Both the position numbers and the translations under genes were made by a program. The notes beneath the pieces were generated by a model. The model saw nothing but the letters and a program-made list of their open reading frames with translations, did no database searches and was not told where the DNA came from. Shown here in pieces: positions 1 through 5,056 of a stretch of 5,797 nucleotides of DNA (position 1 is the stretch's first letter; every line of letters begins with the position of its first letter). Origin of the DNA: Reyranella sp. (lineage in GTDB: Bacteria; Pseudomonadota; Alphaproteobacteria; Reyranellales; Reyranellaceae); NCBI GenBank assembly GCA_030679805.1, contig JAUXST010000059.1, positions 1 to 5,797 of the forward strand. The letters run 5' to 3'.

Positions 1-581
1 GAAAGCCTGAAAGGCACATAGTCCCGGATTTGGAGATCGGGACTGCGCGGAGGGTCGTCTTCCTCCGGCAATGGCACCCGGCCGACGACGAAGGGAAAGT
101 GCGTGATGCGGATGCGTTCGGCGCCGATCCGGGAGCGCAACTCTCGATTTTGCGGGATTAGCGTAATCGCGGTTTTCTCGATCGCGGCGGCACCTGCTTC
201 GCCCGGCTCGTGGCGTTGAGCGATAGGTCCCGCTTCTGTCGAGAGGCGGTCCCCCATCCTTCTCAGCCTGGCGCTGAGCCGCAAGATCAGCTCTCTTGCA
301 AGCGCGGCATCGCCGCTCACCCGGTCCAGGAATTGATGCGCCGTCAGGACCTCTGCGCCAACGTCCGTCGCTGCGCGGGCCGTCGCGCTGTGGTTGCGGT
401 TCTCGAAAACACTCATCTCGCCCAGCCACTCGCCTTCGCGAACGTGTCCGAGCACGATGGTGTCGTCGTTGATTTCTCTCACCACCTCCACTTCGCCGGA
501 GCGGACCAGCAGGACATTGAGACATGGGTCACCCTGCCGAAAGAGCACATCCCCCTTCTTGAAGGTGCTGAGTGGGGCCAC
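1..581 (-). CDS. Cyclic nucleotide-binding / FHA domain protein (partial)
   Basis: This frame was read by hand on the minus strand. It opens at GTG (581-579), 9 nt after an AAAGGA ribosome-binding site, and an in-frame TGA lies upstream with no ATG between. It stays open for 193 codons to the window edge, so the C-terminus is missing. Residues about 6-100 form a cNMP-binding (CRP-like) beta-roll: FKKGDVLFRQGD, then LVRSGEVEVV, then the phosphate-binding cassette GEMSVFENRNHSATARA. The glutamate of that cassette is present, but the usual arginine before SAT is histidine. An Ala/Arg-rich helix (ELILRLSARLRRM) and a linker follow. From about residue 160 an FHA-like start appears: FPFVVGR, then IRDYVPFRL. 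No DNA-binding helix-turn-helix is visible. By family knowledge, such cNMP-FHA proteins are cytoplasmic sensors that bind a nucleotide and a phosphothreonine partner. The ligand is unknown. The family call is firm; the start is likely. Confidence 0.85.
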   Translation of the reverse strand, partial: MAPLSTFKKGDVLFRQGDPCLNVLLVRSGEVEVVREINDDTIVLGHVREGEWLGEMSVFENRNHSATARAATDVGAEVLTAHQFLDRVSGDAALARELILRLSARLRRMGDRLSTEAGPIAQRHEPGEAGAAAIEKTAITLIPQNRELRSRIGAERIRITHFPFVVGRVPLPEEDDPPRSPDLQIRDYVPFRL

Positions 582-678
582 GACTCGCTGTCCTTTCTGC
601 TCGTGGAGGGGCTGTCCGGAACTTCTCTCCTCACGACCCTCGATGAATCAAGTTTCCCATGGAGCCGGGAAGGGTCGC

Positions 679-692
679 TTGAGGTGGATCAA
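679..692 (-). promoter_or_regulatory. FixK/FNR-like box upstream of cNMP-FHA gene
   Basis: On the minus strand the site reads TTGATCCACCTCAA. It matches the FNR/FixK consensus TTGAT-N4-ATCAA at 9 of the 10 defined positions. Its centre is about 105 nt upstream of the GTG start at 581. If it activates from the usual -41.5 position, transcription would start near 645. The -10 in that place (around 651-656) is poor, so the promoter itself is not convincing. Short motifs of this kind occur by chance, so this is a candidate only. Confidence 0.35.
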
Positions 693-822
693 GCACGCGG
701 GGCCTGCGAACCGTGGCCGTTCGGCCTAAGAGGCCGACCGGAAATGAATGTAGCTAAGACAACTGGTTATGAACGAACTCAAAGCTCGGCGACGACTGTT
801 CCCGATAACCTCACCCTGAGTC

Positions 823-842
823 GGGCGGGGTAACCCCCGCCC
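823..842. other. GC hairpin, 8-bp stem with TAAC loop
   Basis: GGGCGGGG, loop TAAC, CCCCGCCC is a perfect 8-bp stem inside the inverted-repeat element. There is no T-run on either side, so it is not a standard intrinsic terminator. It could still slow transcription or act as part of the structure of the repeat element. Confidence 0.5.
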
Positions 843-882
843 TGAATCGCGAAGCGGCGCTCCTCGGGATGAGGTAAGTGCT

Positions 883-899
883 TGAAATGACTCATTTCA
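883..899. promoter_or_regulatory. Perfect 17-bp palindrome (operator-like)
   Basis: TGAAATGA-C-TCATTTCA has 8-bp arms around one base. It is too tight to form an RNA hairpin, so it looks like a dimeric-protein site or part of a repeat element. It overlaps the inner edge of the right inverted-repeat arm. It lies about 300 bp upstream of the cNMP-FHA start, which is far for a simple operator, so belonging to the repeat element is the likelier explanation. Confidence 0.35.
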
Positions 900-930
900 T
901 TTCCGGTCAGACTCTAAGGCCCACGCCCTG

Positions 931-1007
931 TCTTACGGTCTGTCCGGCCGTCGCCCCGATGGCCAGCGGCGAGGCGGCGACGATCGCGGCGCGGTCGCGC
1001 AGGAAGA
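931..1007 (-). pseudogene. Remnant of a patatin C-terminus (duplicated tail)
   Basis: This 77-bp stretch matches the 3' end of the patatin gene (3076-3152) with 9 mismatches and no gaps, in the same orientation. In the patatin frame it reads FLRDRAAIVAASPLAIGATA then GQTVR, against FLRDRAAAVAASPLAIAATA then GQTAR in the intact gene. Three residues change and several differences are silent, so the fragment evolved for a time as coding sequence. The stop is lost: the frame runs on for seven codons to TGA at 911-913. Nothing upstream of FLRDR is retained. It lies 43 bp past the SDR stop, so it is a relic and not an expressed gene. Confidence 0.8.
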
Positions 1008-1050
1008 GGAAAGCAGACGTCGAAGGCGCTCCAACTTTTGAGTACACGCG

Positions 1051-1884
1051 CTAGTAAGGCGTTGCCCAGCGGGTCTCGAGCGCCGCCTCGATGCGGCGGT
1101 GGCGCGCCCTGATCACATCGGCCGGCACCGCGCTTACGAAGGCGTAGAAGGTCTTGTTTCGGATCGCATCGATCACCCGCTCGCCGACTAGCTTGGGATC
1201 GATGCCGGTCCGCGCCAGGCGCTCCGCCATGACCGCCTCGGCGGTCGGATGCAGCTGCGGGCCGCCCAGATGATCGGGGCGGTGGCGCGCGCCTTGCGCC
1301 AGGTTGGTGGCGATCGGACCCGGGCACAGCGCGGTCACGCCGACATTGGTACCCTCGAGTTCGTGCTCCAGTGCCTCCGACAGCGACAGCACGGCGTACT
1401 TGCTCATCGAATAAGGACCCTGTTCGGTGCCGCGGCGGTTCTGGGTGGCGGCGACCGAGGCGGTGTTGACGACGTGCCCGGCCTCGCCGTGCTTCAGGAT
1501 CGCCGGCACGAAGTGGCGGATGCCGTGTATGACGCCCCAGACATTGACGCCGATGACGAAGGCCCAGTCGGCCACCGGCACGTCCACCAGCCGGGTGCCG
1601 TGCATCGGCACGCCGGCATTGTTGCAGGCGATGTGGAGCTTGCCGAAGCGGCGCTCGGCCTCGGCCAGCGCGTCGATCACCGACTGCTCCTGGGTGACGT
1701 CGATCCTGACCGGGAGCACTTGCTTGTTGGTGCCGGACAGCTGATGTGCCGCCTGCTCCACGGCATCCTTCTCGATGTCGGCCATCACCACGTTGGCCCC
1801 AGCTTCAGCCAGTGCCGTGGCGATGCCGAGGCCGATGCCGGAGGCGGCGCCGGTGACGATGGCTGTCTTGCCGGAAATCTCCAT
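1051..1884 (-). CDS. SDR family NAD(P)-dependent oxidoreductase
   Basis: A 277-residue classical short-chain dehydrogenase/reductase, which interconverts an alcohol and a ketone with NAD(H) or NADP(H) in the cytoplasm. The Rossmann cofactor motif TGAASGIG is at residues 11-18. Asp36 at the end of beta-2 (VVMAD) favours NAD(H). NNAG is at 88-91, the structural Asn at 114, and the catalytic Ser143, Tyr158 and Lys162 in YSMSK. CPGPIATN (about 187) leads into the substrate loop. The C-terminal part is basic and somewhat long for the family. I chose the ATG at 1884 because GGAGG (1894-1898) sits 9 nt upstream and MEISGKTAIVTGAA is the usual family N-terminus. The frame stays open upstream, including an ATG at 1932, but that extension has no family character and crosses the tandem repeats. 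The gene is divergent from the MBL gene. The substrate cannot be predicted. Confidence 0.92.
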   Translation of the reverse strand: MEISGKTAIVTGAASGIGLGIATALAEAGANVVMADIEKDAVEQAAHQLSGTNKQVLPVRIDVTQEQSVIDALAEAERRFGKLHIACNNAGVPMHGTRLVDVPVADWAFVIGVNVWGVIHGIRHFVPAILKHGEAGHVVNTASVAATQNRRGTEQGPYSMSKYAVLSLSEALEHELEGTNVGVTALCPGPIATNLAQGARHRPDHLGGPQLHPTAEAVMAERLARTGIDPKLVGERVIDAIRNKTFYAFVSAVPADVIRARHRRIEAALETRWATPY

Positions 1885-2034
1885 GGCCCATGACCTCCAG
1901 GGGCGCTGCGGCGCAATCGTTGCGTCGCTCATGCTAGAGCACCCATGTGGCCGTTGAATAGAGCGCCGGCCCTTTCGCTCTGCTGAATCGTGCCGTTCGT
2001 CATCGGCTCCAGGCTGGGCTACGATAGCCCGGCA

Positions 2035-2098
2035 AGTTCGGATAGCCGACAGTTCGGATAGCCCCAAGTTCGGATAGCCCCAAGTTCGGATAGCCACG
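2035..2098. repeat. Four 16-bp tandem repeats between divergent SDR and MBL genes
   Basis: AGTTCGGATAGCC starts at 2035, 2051, 2067 and 2083, an exact 16-bp period. Thirteen bases are invariant, followed by GAC, CCA, CCA and ACG; units two and three are identical. A decayed half unit (GATAGCC) lies at 2023-2029, two bases out of phase. The array ends a few bases before the ribosome-binding site of the MBL gene and about 150 bp from the SDR start. A 16-bp period is not a multiple of three and gives about 1.5 helical turns, which argues against a coding repeat. It may be a multi-site operator, an iteron-like array, an mRNA leader repeat or a variable-number repeat. The function is unknown. Confidence 0.85.
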
Positions 2099-2116
2099 GG
2101 TGAGGAGACGCGAGCC

Positions 2117-2992
2117 ATGCGTACGAGCTTTTCCGTCAACGACATGACCATCCACCGGATCGTCGAGCAGGAGGCCGGCTTCACGCCGATGCTCGACTTC
2201 CTGCCGACATTGTCGAAAGAAACCCTCGGCGAGAACCTCGCCTGGCTGGCGCCCGGCGGCTATGACAGCGCGAGCGGGAACGTCGTGCTGTGCTTCCAGT
2301 CGTATGTCGTCAAGACGCCGCACCATAACATCCTGGTCGACAGCTGCATCGGCAACGACAAGAACTTCCCGCTGCGGCCGACCTGGAACAAGAAGACCGA
2401 CAGCAACTGGATGAGTGCGCTGAAGGCTGCCGGCCTCGGGGTCGAGGACATCGATTTCGTGATGTGCACACATCTGCACGGCGATCACGTCGGCTGGAAC
2501 ACCAGGCTGGAGAATGGCCGCTGGGTCCCGACCTTTCCGAAGGCGCGCTACCTGTTTTCGAAAAAAGAATACACCTATTGGAGCGAGATCCATCGGAAGA
2601 CGCCGCTCGACCAGATCACCGACAGCGTGCTGCCGATCATCGAGGCCAACCGGGCCGAATTGGTCAGCAGCGATCATGCGCTCAATGACCATATCCGATT
2701 GAGCCCGAGCCCCGGCCACACGCCCGACCATTTCGCGGTCTGCGCCGGCAAGGGCTCCGACGCCGCGGTGTTCACCGGCGATCTGATCCATTCGCCGATC
2801 CAGGCCCGCTATCCCGAATTGGTCATGCGCGTCGACACCGACCGCGACCAGGCTGTCCGGACGCGCCGGAATTTCCTCGAGCGCTACTGCGACACCGACA
2901 CCTTGTGCTGCACGATGCACTTCCCGTCGCCCTCGGTCGGCCATATCAAGCGCTGGGGCGACGGCTTCCGCCTGGAATACGCAAAAGTCTGA
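2117..2992 (+). CDS. MBL-fold metallo-hydrolase
   Basis: A 291-residue metallo-beta-lactamase-fold hydrolase, of the kind that cleaves esters, lactones or similar bonds at a two-metal site. The HxHxDH signature is HLHGDH (His119, His121, Asp123, His124). The other ligands expected are His201 in PGHTPDH, Asp222 in FTGDLIHSP and His268 in MHFPSPSVGH, so the binuclear site looks complete. The N-terminal half has the usual VVKTPHHNILVD strand before the motif. There is no signal peptide, so the protein is probably cytoplasmic. The ATG is preceded by GAGGAG (2102-2107) at 9-nt spacing, directly after the tandem repeats. Overall form recalls the lactonase and methyl-parathion-hydrolase branches of the superfamily, but the sequence does not decide the substrate. 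The gene is convergent with the patatin gene; the 80-bp gap has no clear terminator. Confidence 0.92.
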   Translation: MRTSFSVNDMTIHRIVEQEAGFTPMLDFLPTLSKETLGENLAWLAPGGYDSASGNVVLCFQSYVVKTPHHNILVDSCIGNDKNFPLRPTWNKKTDSNWMSALKAAGLGVEDIDFVMCTHLHGDHVGWNTRLENGRWVPTFPKARYLFSKKEYTYWSEIHRKTPLDQITDSVLPIIEANRAELVSSDHALNDHIRLSPSPGHTPDHFAVCAGKGSDAAVFTGDLIHSPIQARYPELVMRVDTDRDQAVRTRRNFLERYCDTDTLCCTMHFPSPSVGHIKRWGDGFRLEYAKV

Positions 2993-3072
2993 AGACGCGG
3001 AACCGCCGGCGTTGGGCGAAAACACGACGCGGAGCTAAACAGGCGCATTAGGCAGAGGCTCATGGAGAGCGT

Positions 3073-4212
3073 TTATCTTGCGGTCTGTCCGGCCGTCGCG
3101 GCGATGGCCAGCGGCGAGGCGGCAACCGCGGCGGCGCGATCGCGCAGGAAGACAGCCGCCGCCTTCTCGCCTTCGGCGATCAGGCGGCCGATGTTGTCCG
3201 ATCCGCGGTCGATCTTGCCTTCGTAGTCCAGCAGGTCCTGCAGCTCGGCCGGCATTTCTATGCAGGGGATGTGGTAGGGCCTGTCCTGGTCGGTGTGGAA
3301 CGACTTGGGAATGCGCACCGGCGCCTTGATGTCGAACTGCGACAGGAACTCCGGCCGGAACGCGTCGGCCAAGATCATGTCGTTGATCAGCTCGAGATGG
3401 CCGAGCTGCTGGAACAGCGAGATGTTGCCTTCGAGCTGGTTGCGCCGGTCGATGATCTCGCCCGGTTTCACCGGAACCTGCAGGCGCGCCGTCGGGTTGA
3501 TCTTGATCAGCCAGATCTCGTCCGGGACGTTCTCGGGCCCCACGGACCGCGGCCGGATCAGCTCCTCGACCGGCGGATTGTCGGAGAACAGCCCGTCCCA
3601 GTAGGCATCCTTGCCGATCTGCACCGCCGGGAAGATGCTGGGCACGGCGCACGACGCGAGCACGTGCTCGACGCGGATCGGCTCGTGGTTGGAAACGAAC
3701 TTCGCCAGCGCGCCGCTGGTCACGTTGGCGGCGCCGAGGATGAGGACCGGCCGTTGCGGGCGCGGTCCCCACGCGGCGATCTCGGCAAAATCGATGTGGC
3801 TCTCGAGCAGGCCGCGGAAATCGGCGAAGCCCTTGCGCTGGCCCGCCGTCATCATCTCCATCGTCGCCCGCATCACCGGCGAGGACGGGCTCATCTGGAA
3901 GGTGGGCAGGAGGCCCGCGTTCACCAGACGCATCGACTCGACGATGTAGTGGTTGATGGCATGCTCGAGCGGGCCCTGGGCTGTGTTCTCCGCCCAGAAC
4001 TTCATCATGCGCTCCCACACCGGCCGCTCGCCTTTCATGTAGGCGTACCACAGCAGGGTGGCGCAGACGGCGCCGCCGGACGTTCCGCTGATGCTGACGA
4101 CCTCGAATTCCTCGCCGACCCGGGCCTCGCACAGCGTCTTGAGCGCGCCCGCGGTGAAGGCCGTCTGGCTGCCGCCGCCCTGGCAGGCGACCGCGATCTT
4201 GAGTTTGGTCAT
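3073..4212 (-). CDS. Patatin-like phospholipase family protein
   Basis: A 379-residue patatin-type serine acyl hydrolase, cleaving ester bonds of phospholipids or related lipids with a Ser-Asp dyad. The oxyanion-hole loop CQGGGSQ is at residues 10-16. The nucleophile elbow GTSGG carries Ser45, and the catalytic Asp206 is in YWDGLFSDNPP, where the usual DGG/DGA appears as DGL. ASCAVPSIFPAV (186-197) is also typical of the fold. The C-terminal third is less conserved and ends in an Ala-rich tail that is duplicated at 931-1007. No clear signal peptide is seen. I took the ATG at 4212 because MTKLKIAVACQGGGSQ is the normal family start. The frame stays open to an ATG at 4314, but that extension has no family look. 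No good ribosome-binding site precedes 4212, which leaves some doubt on the start. A 17-bp palindrome lies 60 bp upstream and could be its operator. Confidence 0.9.
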   Translation of the reverse strand: MTKLKIAVACQGGGSQTAFTAGALKTLCEARVGEEFEVVSISGTSGGAVCATLLWYAYMKGERPVWERMMKFWAENTAQGPLEHAINHYIVESMRLVNAGLLPTFQMSPSSPVMRATMEMMTAGQRKGFADFRGLLESHIDFAEIAAWGPRPQRPVLILGAANVTSGALAKFVSNHEPIRVEHVLASCAVPSIFPAVQIGKDAYWDGLFSDNPPVEELIRPRSVGPENVPDEIWLIKINPTARLQVPVKPGEIIDRRNQLEGNISLFQQLGHLELINDMILADAFRPEFLSQFDIKAPVRIPKSFHTDQDRPYHIPCIEMPAELQDLLDYEGKIDRGSDNIGRLIAEGEKAAAVFLRDRAAAVAASPLAIAATAGQTAR

Positions 4213-4271
4213 GGACTGTATTTCTAGCCGCTGGCGTTCCGGACGCAACAAGGCGGCCCCCGCCGGAGGCG

Positions 4272-4288
4272 TGCTGGCAGTGCCAGCA
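4272..4288. promoter_or_regulatory. Perfect 17-bp palindrome upstream of patatin gene
   Basis: TGCTGGCA-G-TGCCAGCA has perfect 8-bp arms with one central base. There is no room for an RNA loop, so a dimeric DNA-binding protein is the natural reading. It is 60-76 bp upstream of the patatin ATG, a good place for an operator. No regulator gene is adjacent in the window. I do not recognise the site as that of a particular family. Confidence 0.5.
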
Positions 4289-4318
4289 TCTGCTCGGTCA
4301 GATTTCCAGAACAAAAAC

Positions 4319-4348
4319 TTGCAGGTTCAGCAGGTTCCGTGGTATATT
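4319..4348 (+). promoter_or_regulatory. Sigma-70-type promoter candidate
   Basis: TTGCAG (4319-4324) and TATATT (4343-4348) are separated by 18 bp. The -10 is close to consensus and stands out from the GC-rich surroundings. Expected transcription start is near 4355. It points away from the patatin gene and towards the terminator at 4385-4419. Confidence 0.5.
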
Positions 4349-4354
4349 TCTGAT

Positions 4355-4419
4355 ATCGTTGCCACGACGTGCATCCAATGCGCGGGCCGCCCGGTTCACT
4401 TGCCCGGAGCGGCCTTTTT
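4355..4419 (+). ncRNA. Candidate small RNA (~65 nt)
   Basis: The interval lies between a good sigma-70-like promoter and a strong intrinsic terminator. It contains no ribosome-binding site and no useful reading frame. The predicted RNA has a short 5' part of about 30 nt and a terminator hairpin with a UUUUU tail, which is a usual layout for a bacterial trans-acting sRNA. I do not recognise a family. Alternatively, the terminator serves a longer transcript. The call rests only on the spacing of these two signals. Confidence 0.35.
4385..4419 (+). terminator. Intrinsic terminator
   Basis: GGCCGC and CCGG pair with CCGG and GCGGCC across a 9-nt loop (4395-4403), with a single bulged A at 4408. 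The stem is followed at once by TTTTT (4415-4419). Ten GC pairs and the U-run fit a Rho-independent terminator on the plus strand. No plus-strand protein gene ends here, so it probably ends a non-coding transcript. Confidence 0.75.
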
Positions 4420-4466
4420 CGTGGACCGGTGGCGTCCCGTTCTCCACGCGGGCGAAGCAAGGGGTT

Positions 4467-4484
4467 TCAGGTCCCAGGACCTGA
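4467..4484. promoter_or_regulatory. Perfect 18-bp palindrome
   Basis: TCAGGTCC-CA-GGACCTGA has 8-bp perfect arms around two bases. It looks like a protein-binding site rather than an RNA hairpin. No gene start lies nearby to say what it would control. Confidence 0.4.
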
Positions 4485-4698
4485 CCGCGAGCCACTGGCG
4501 CAGAGGCATAGCCCTGCAGACCAAGAACATAGCCGATGCCTCCCTTACCGGCCGTCCCGGGAGGCGCCGCAAACGACGCGACCCGTGAAAATACCCGCGC
4601 ACCCAAAACCCTTGGCGCGGTCGGCTGCTTGCAGTGCTTGCTCCTTCATGGAGTTCCTGAACTGCGGGCCGCCCGACCGGACATGCCCGGCCACCCGA

Positions 4699-4869
4699 CC
4701 GCCTATTGGCGGCTCGCAACAACCAGTCGACCACCGGAGGGCCGCTCCTCGTGGTCGACACAAGAGCGGGGAGAAACCCCGCCGAGCCCGATCCTTCGTC
4801 CCGGGCCAACGGACGATGCTGCGCGGCCACCGGCCTCTTCAACCCGTGAGTCCCCCCAAACGCGGGGAC
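4699..4869. other. Cluster of four short perfect hairpins
   Basis: In order: CCGCC-TATT-GGCGG (4699-4712). Then GTCGACCAC with GTGGTCGAC (arms 4726-4734 and 4751-4759), whose 16-nt interior can add a GGAG/CTCC stem. Then GCGGGG-AGAAA-CCCCGC (4766-4782). Then GTCCCC with GGGGAC around an 8-nt loop (4850-4869). Four hairpins in 171 bp of non-coding DNA could form a structured RNA. No U-tract follows any of them. GC-rich sequence makes single hairpins cheap, so only the cluster deserves attention. Confidence 0.4.
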
Positions 4870-4916
4870 GTGGAAGGGTTTGCCGGTTTCGACGGGACTC
4901 TAGAACTGCGTGGAGA

Positions 4917-4969
4917 CGAACAAGATGAACAACTTCTGACACACACGCCGACGTTGTTCATGTTGTTCG
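4917..4969. repeat. 17-bp inverted repeat around a 19-nt spacer
   Basis: CGAACAAGATGAACAAC (4917-4933) pairs with GTTGTTCATGTTGTTCG (4953-4969) at 16 of 17 positions; the one mismatch is G opposite G. The spacer is 4934-4952. The arms are AT-richer than their surroundings, so this is less likely to be chance than the GC hairpins nearby. There is no T-run after it, and it lies about 88 bp from the 3' end of the redoxin gene. It may be an RNA stem, a processing or transcript-end signal, or the remains of a small mobile element. Confidence 0.75.
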
Positions 4970-5056
4970 GAAAGGACCGTCCGTTTAAAGCAGGCCAGCG
5001 CTTTGCGAATTTCCAGACAGACAGAGTCCGGACAACTCGCGTTCGGGAAATCGTCT

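Larger units (their letters stand above)
723..921. repeat. ~200-bp element with 26-bp imperfect terminal inverted repeats
   Basis: Positions 723-748 and the reverse complement of 896-921 agree at 23 of 26 bases. Both start GGCCT/TTAGAG and end in the same 13-mer, GACCGGAAATGAA. The similarity stops abruptly outside these limits. The interior (about 147 bp) has no open frame of note, but holds a perfect GC hairpin and a 17-bp palindrome overlapping the right arm. The form suggests a MITE-like or intergenic palindromic repeat. No clear target-site duplication is seen, so transposition is an inference. The left arm itself contains a small hairpin (721-737). Confidence 0.5.
582..1050. other. Gene-free stretch with inverted-repeat element and patatin remnant
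   Basis: No frame on either strand gives a recognisable protein here. The long plus-strand frame crossing 210-833 is the antisense shadow of the cNMP-FHA gene and carries no family motif. From right to left the stretch holds the patatin-tail fragment (931-1007), an inverted-repeat element (723-921) with an inner hairpin and palindrome, and the presumed upstream region of the cNMP-FHA gene with a FixK/FNR-like box. No U-tract terminator was found for the minus-strand SDR gene that ends at 1051. Confidence 0.6.
4213..5056. other. 844-bp gene-free, structure-rich region
   Basis: Several long frames cross this stretch on both strands (for example 4369-5349 plus, 4396-4842 minus), but none shows a known motif, a good ribosome-binding site or a natural composition. 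They are rich in Arg, Pro and Ala, as expected from chance frames in GC-rich DNA. Instead the stretch holds palindromes at 4272-4288 and 4467-4484, a promoter/terminator pair at 4319-4419, a run of hairpins at 4699-4869 and a long inverted repeat at 4917-4969. No tRNA, complete tmRNA or RNase P RNA could be made out. Confidence 0.6.

Noticed and set aside
210..833. Plus-strand frame of 207 codons
   Set aside because: Antisense to the cNMP-FHA gene, whose minus-strand product has clear domain motifs.
2023..2098. CRISPR array
   Set aside because: Units are only 16 bp with no real spacers (3 bp of variation), and no cas genes are present.
1885..2184. N-terminal extension of the SDR frame upstream of 1884
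   Set aside because: It crosses the tandem repeats and has no family sequence; GGAGG sits correctly before the ATG at 1884.
2993..3072. Bidirectional terminator between convergent MBL and patatin genes
   Set aside because: Only weak pairing is visible and there is no T-run on either strand.
3271..4227. Plus-strand frame of 318 codons
   Set aside because: Antisense shadow of the patatin gene, which has catalytic motifs and family ends.
4266..4300. Sigma-54 promoter for the patatin gene (TGGCAC on the minus strand)
   Set aside because: The GG and GC elements do not have the required 10-bp spacing; the string is part of the palindrome.
4396..4842. Minus-strand frame of 148 codons in the gene-free region
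   Set aside because: No recognisable domain and composition as expected by chance; other frames here are equally open.
4885..4896. tmRNA-like string GGTTTCGACGGG, with a nearby GTCCCC...CCA...GGGGAC pairing that mimics a permuted two-piece alphaproteobacterial tmRNA
   Set aside because: No ANDN-type tag frame follows (the nearest reads TNKMNNF then stop), the distance from GGGG to the motif is too long, and no proper T-arm precedes the CCA. Kept only as part of the structured-region finding.
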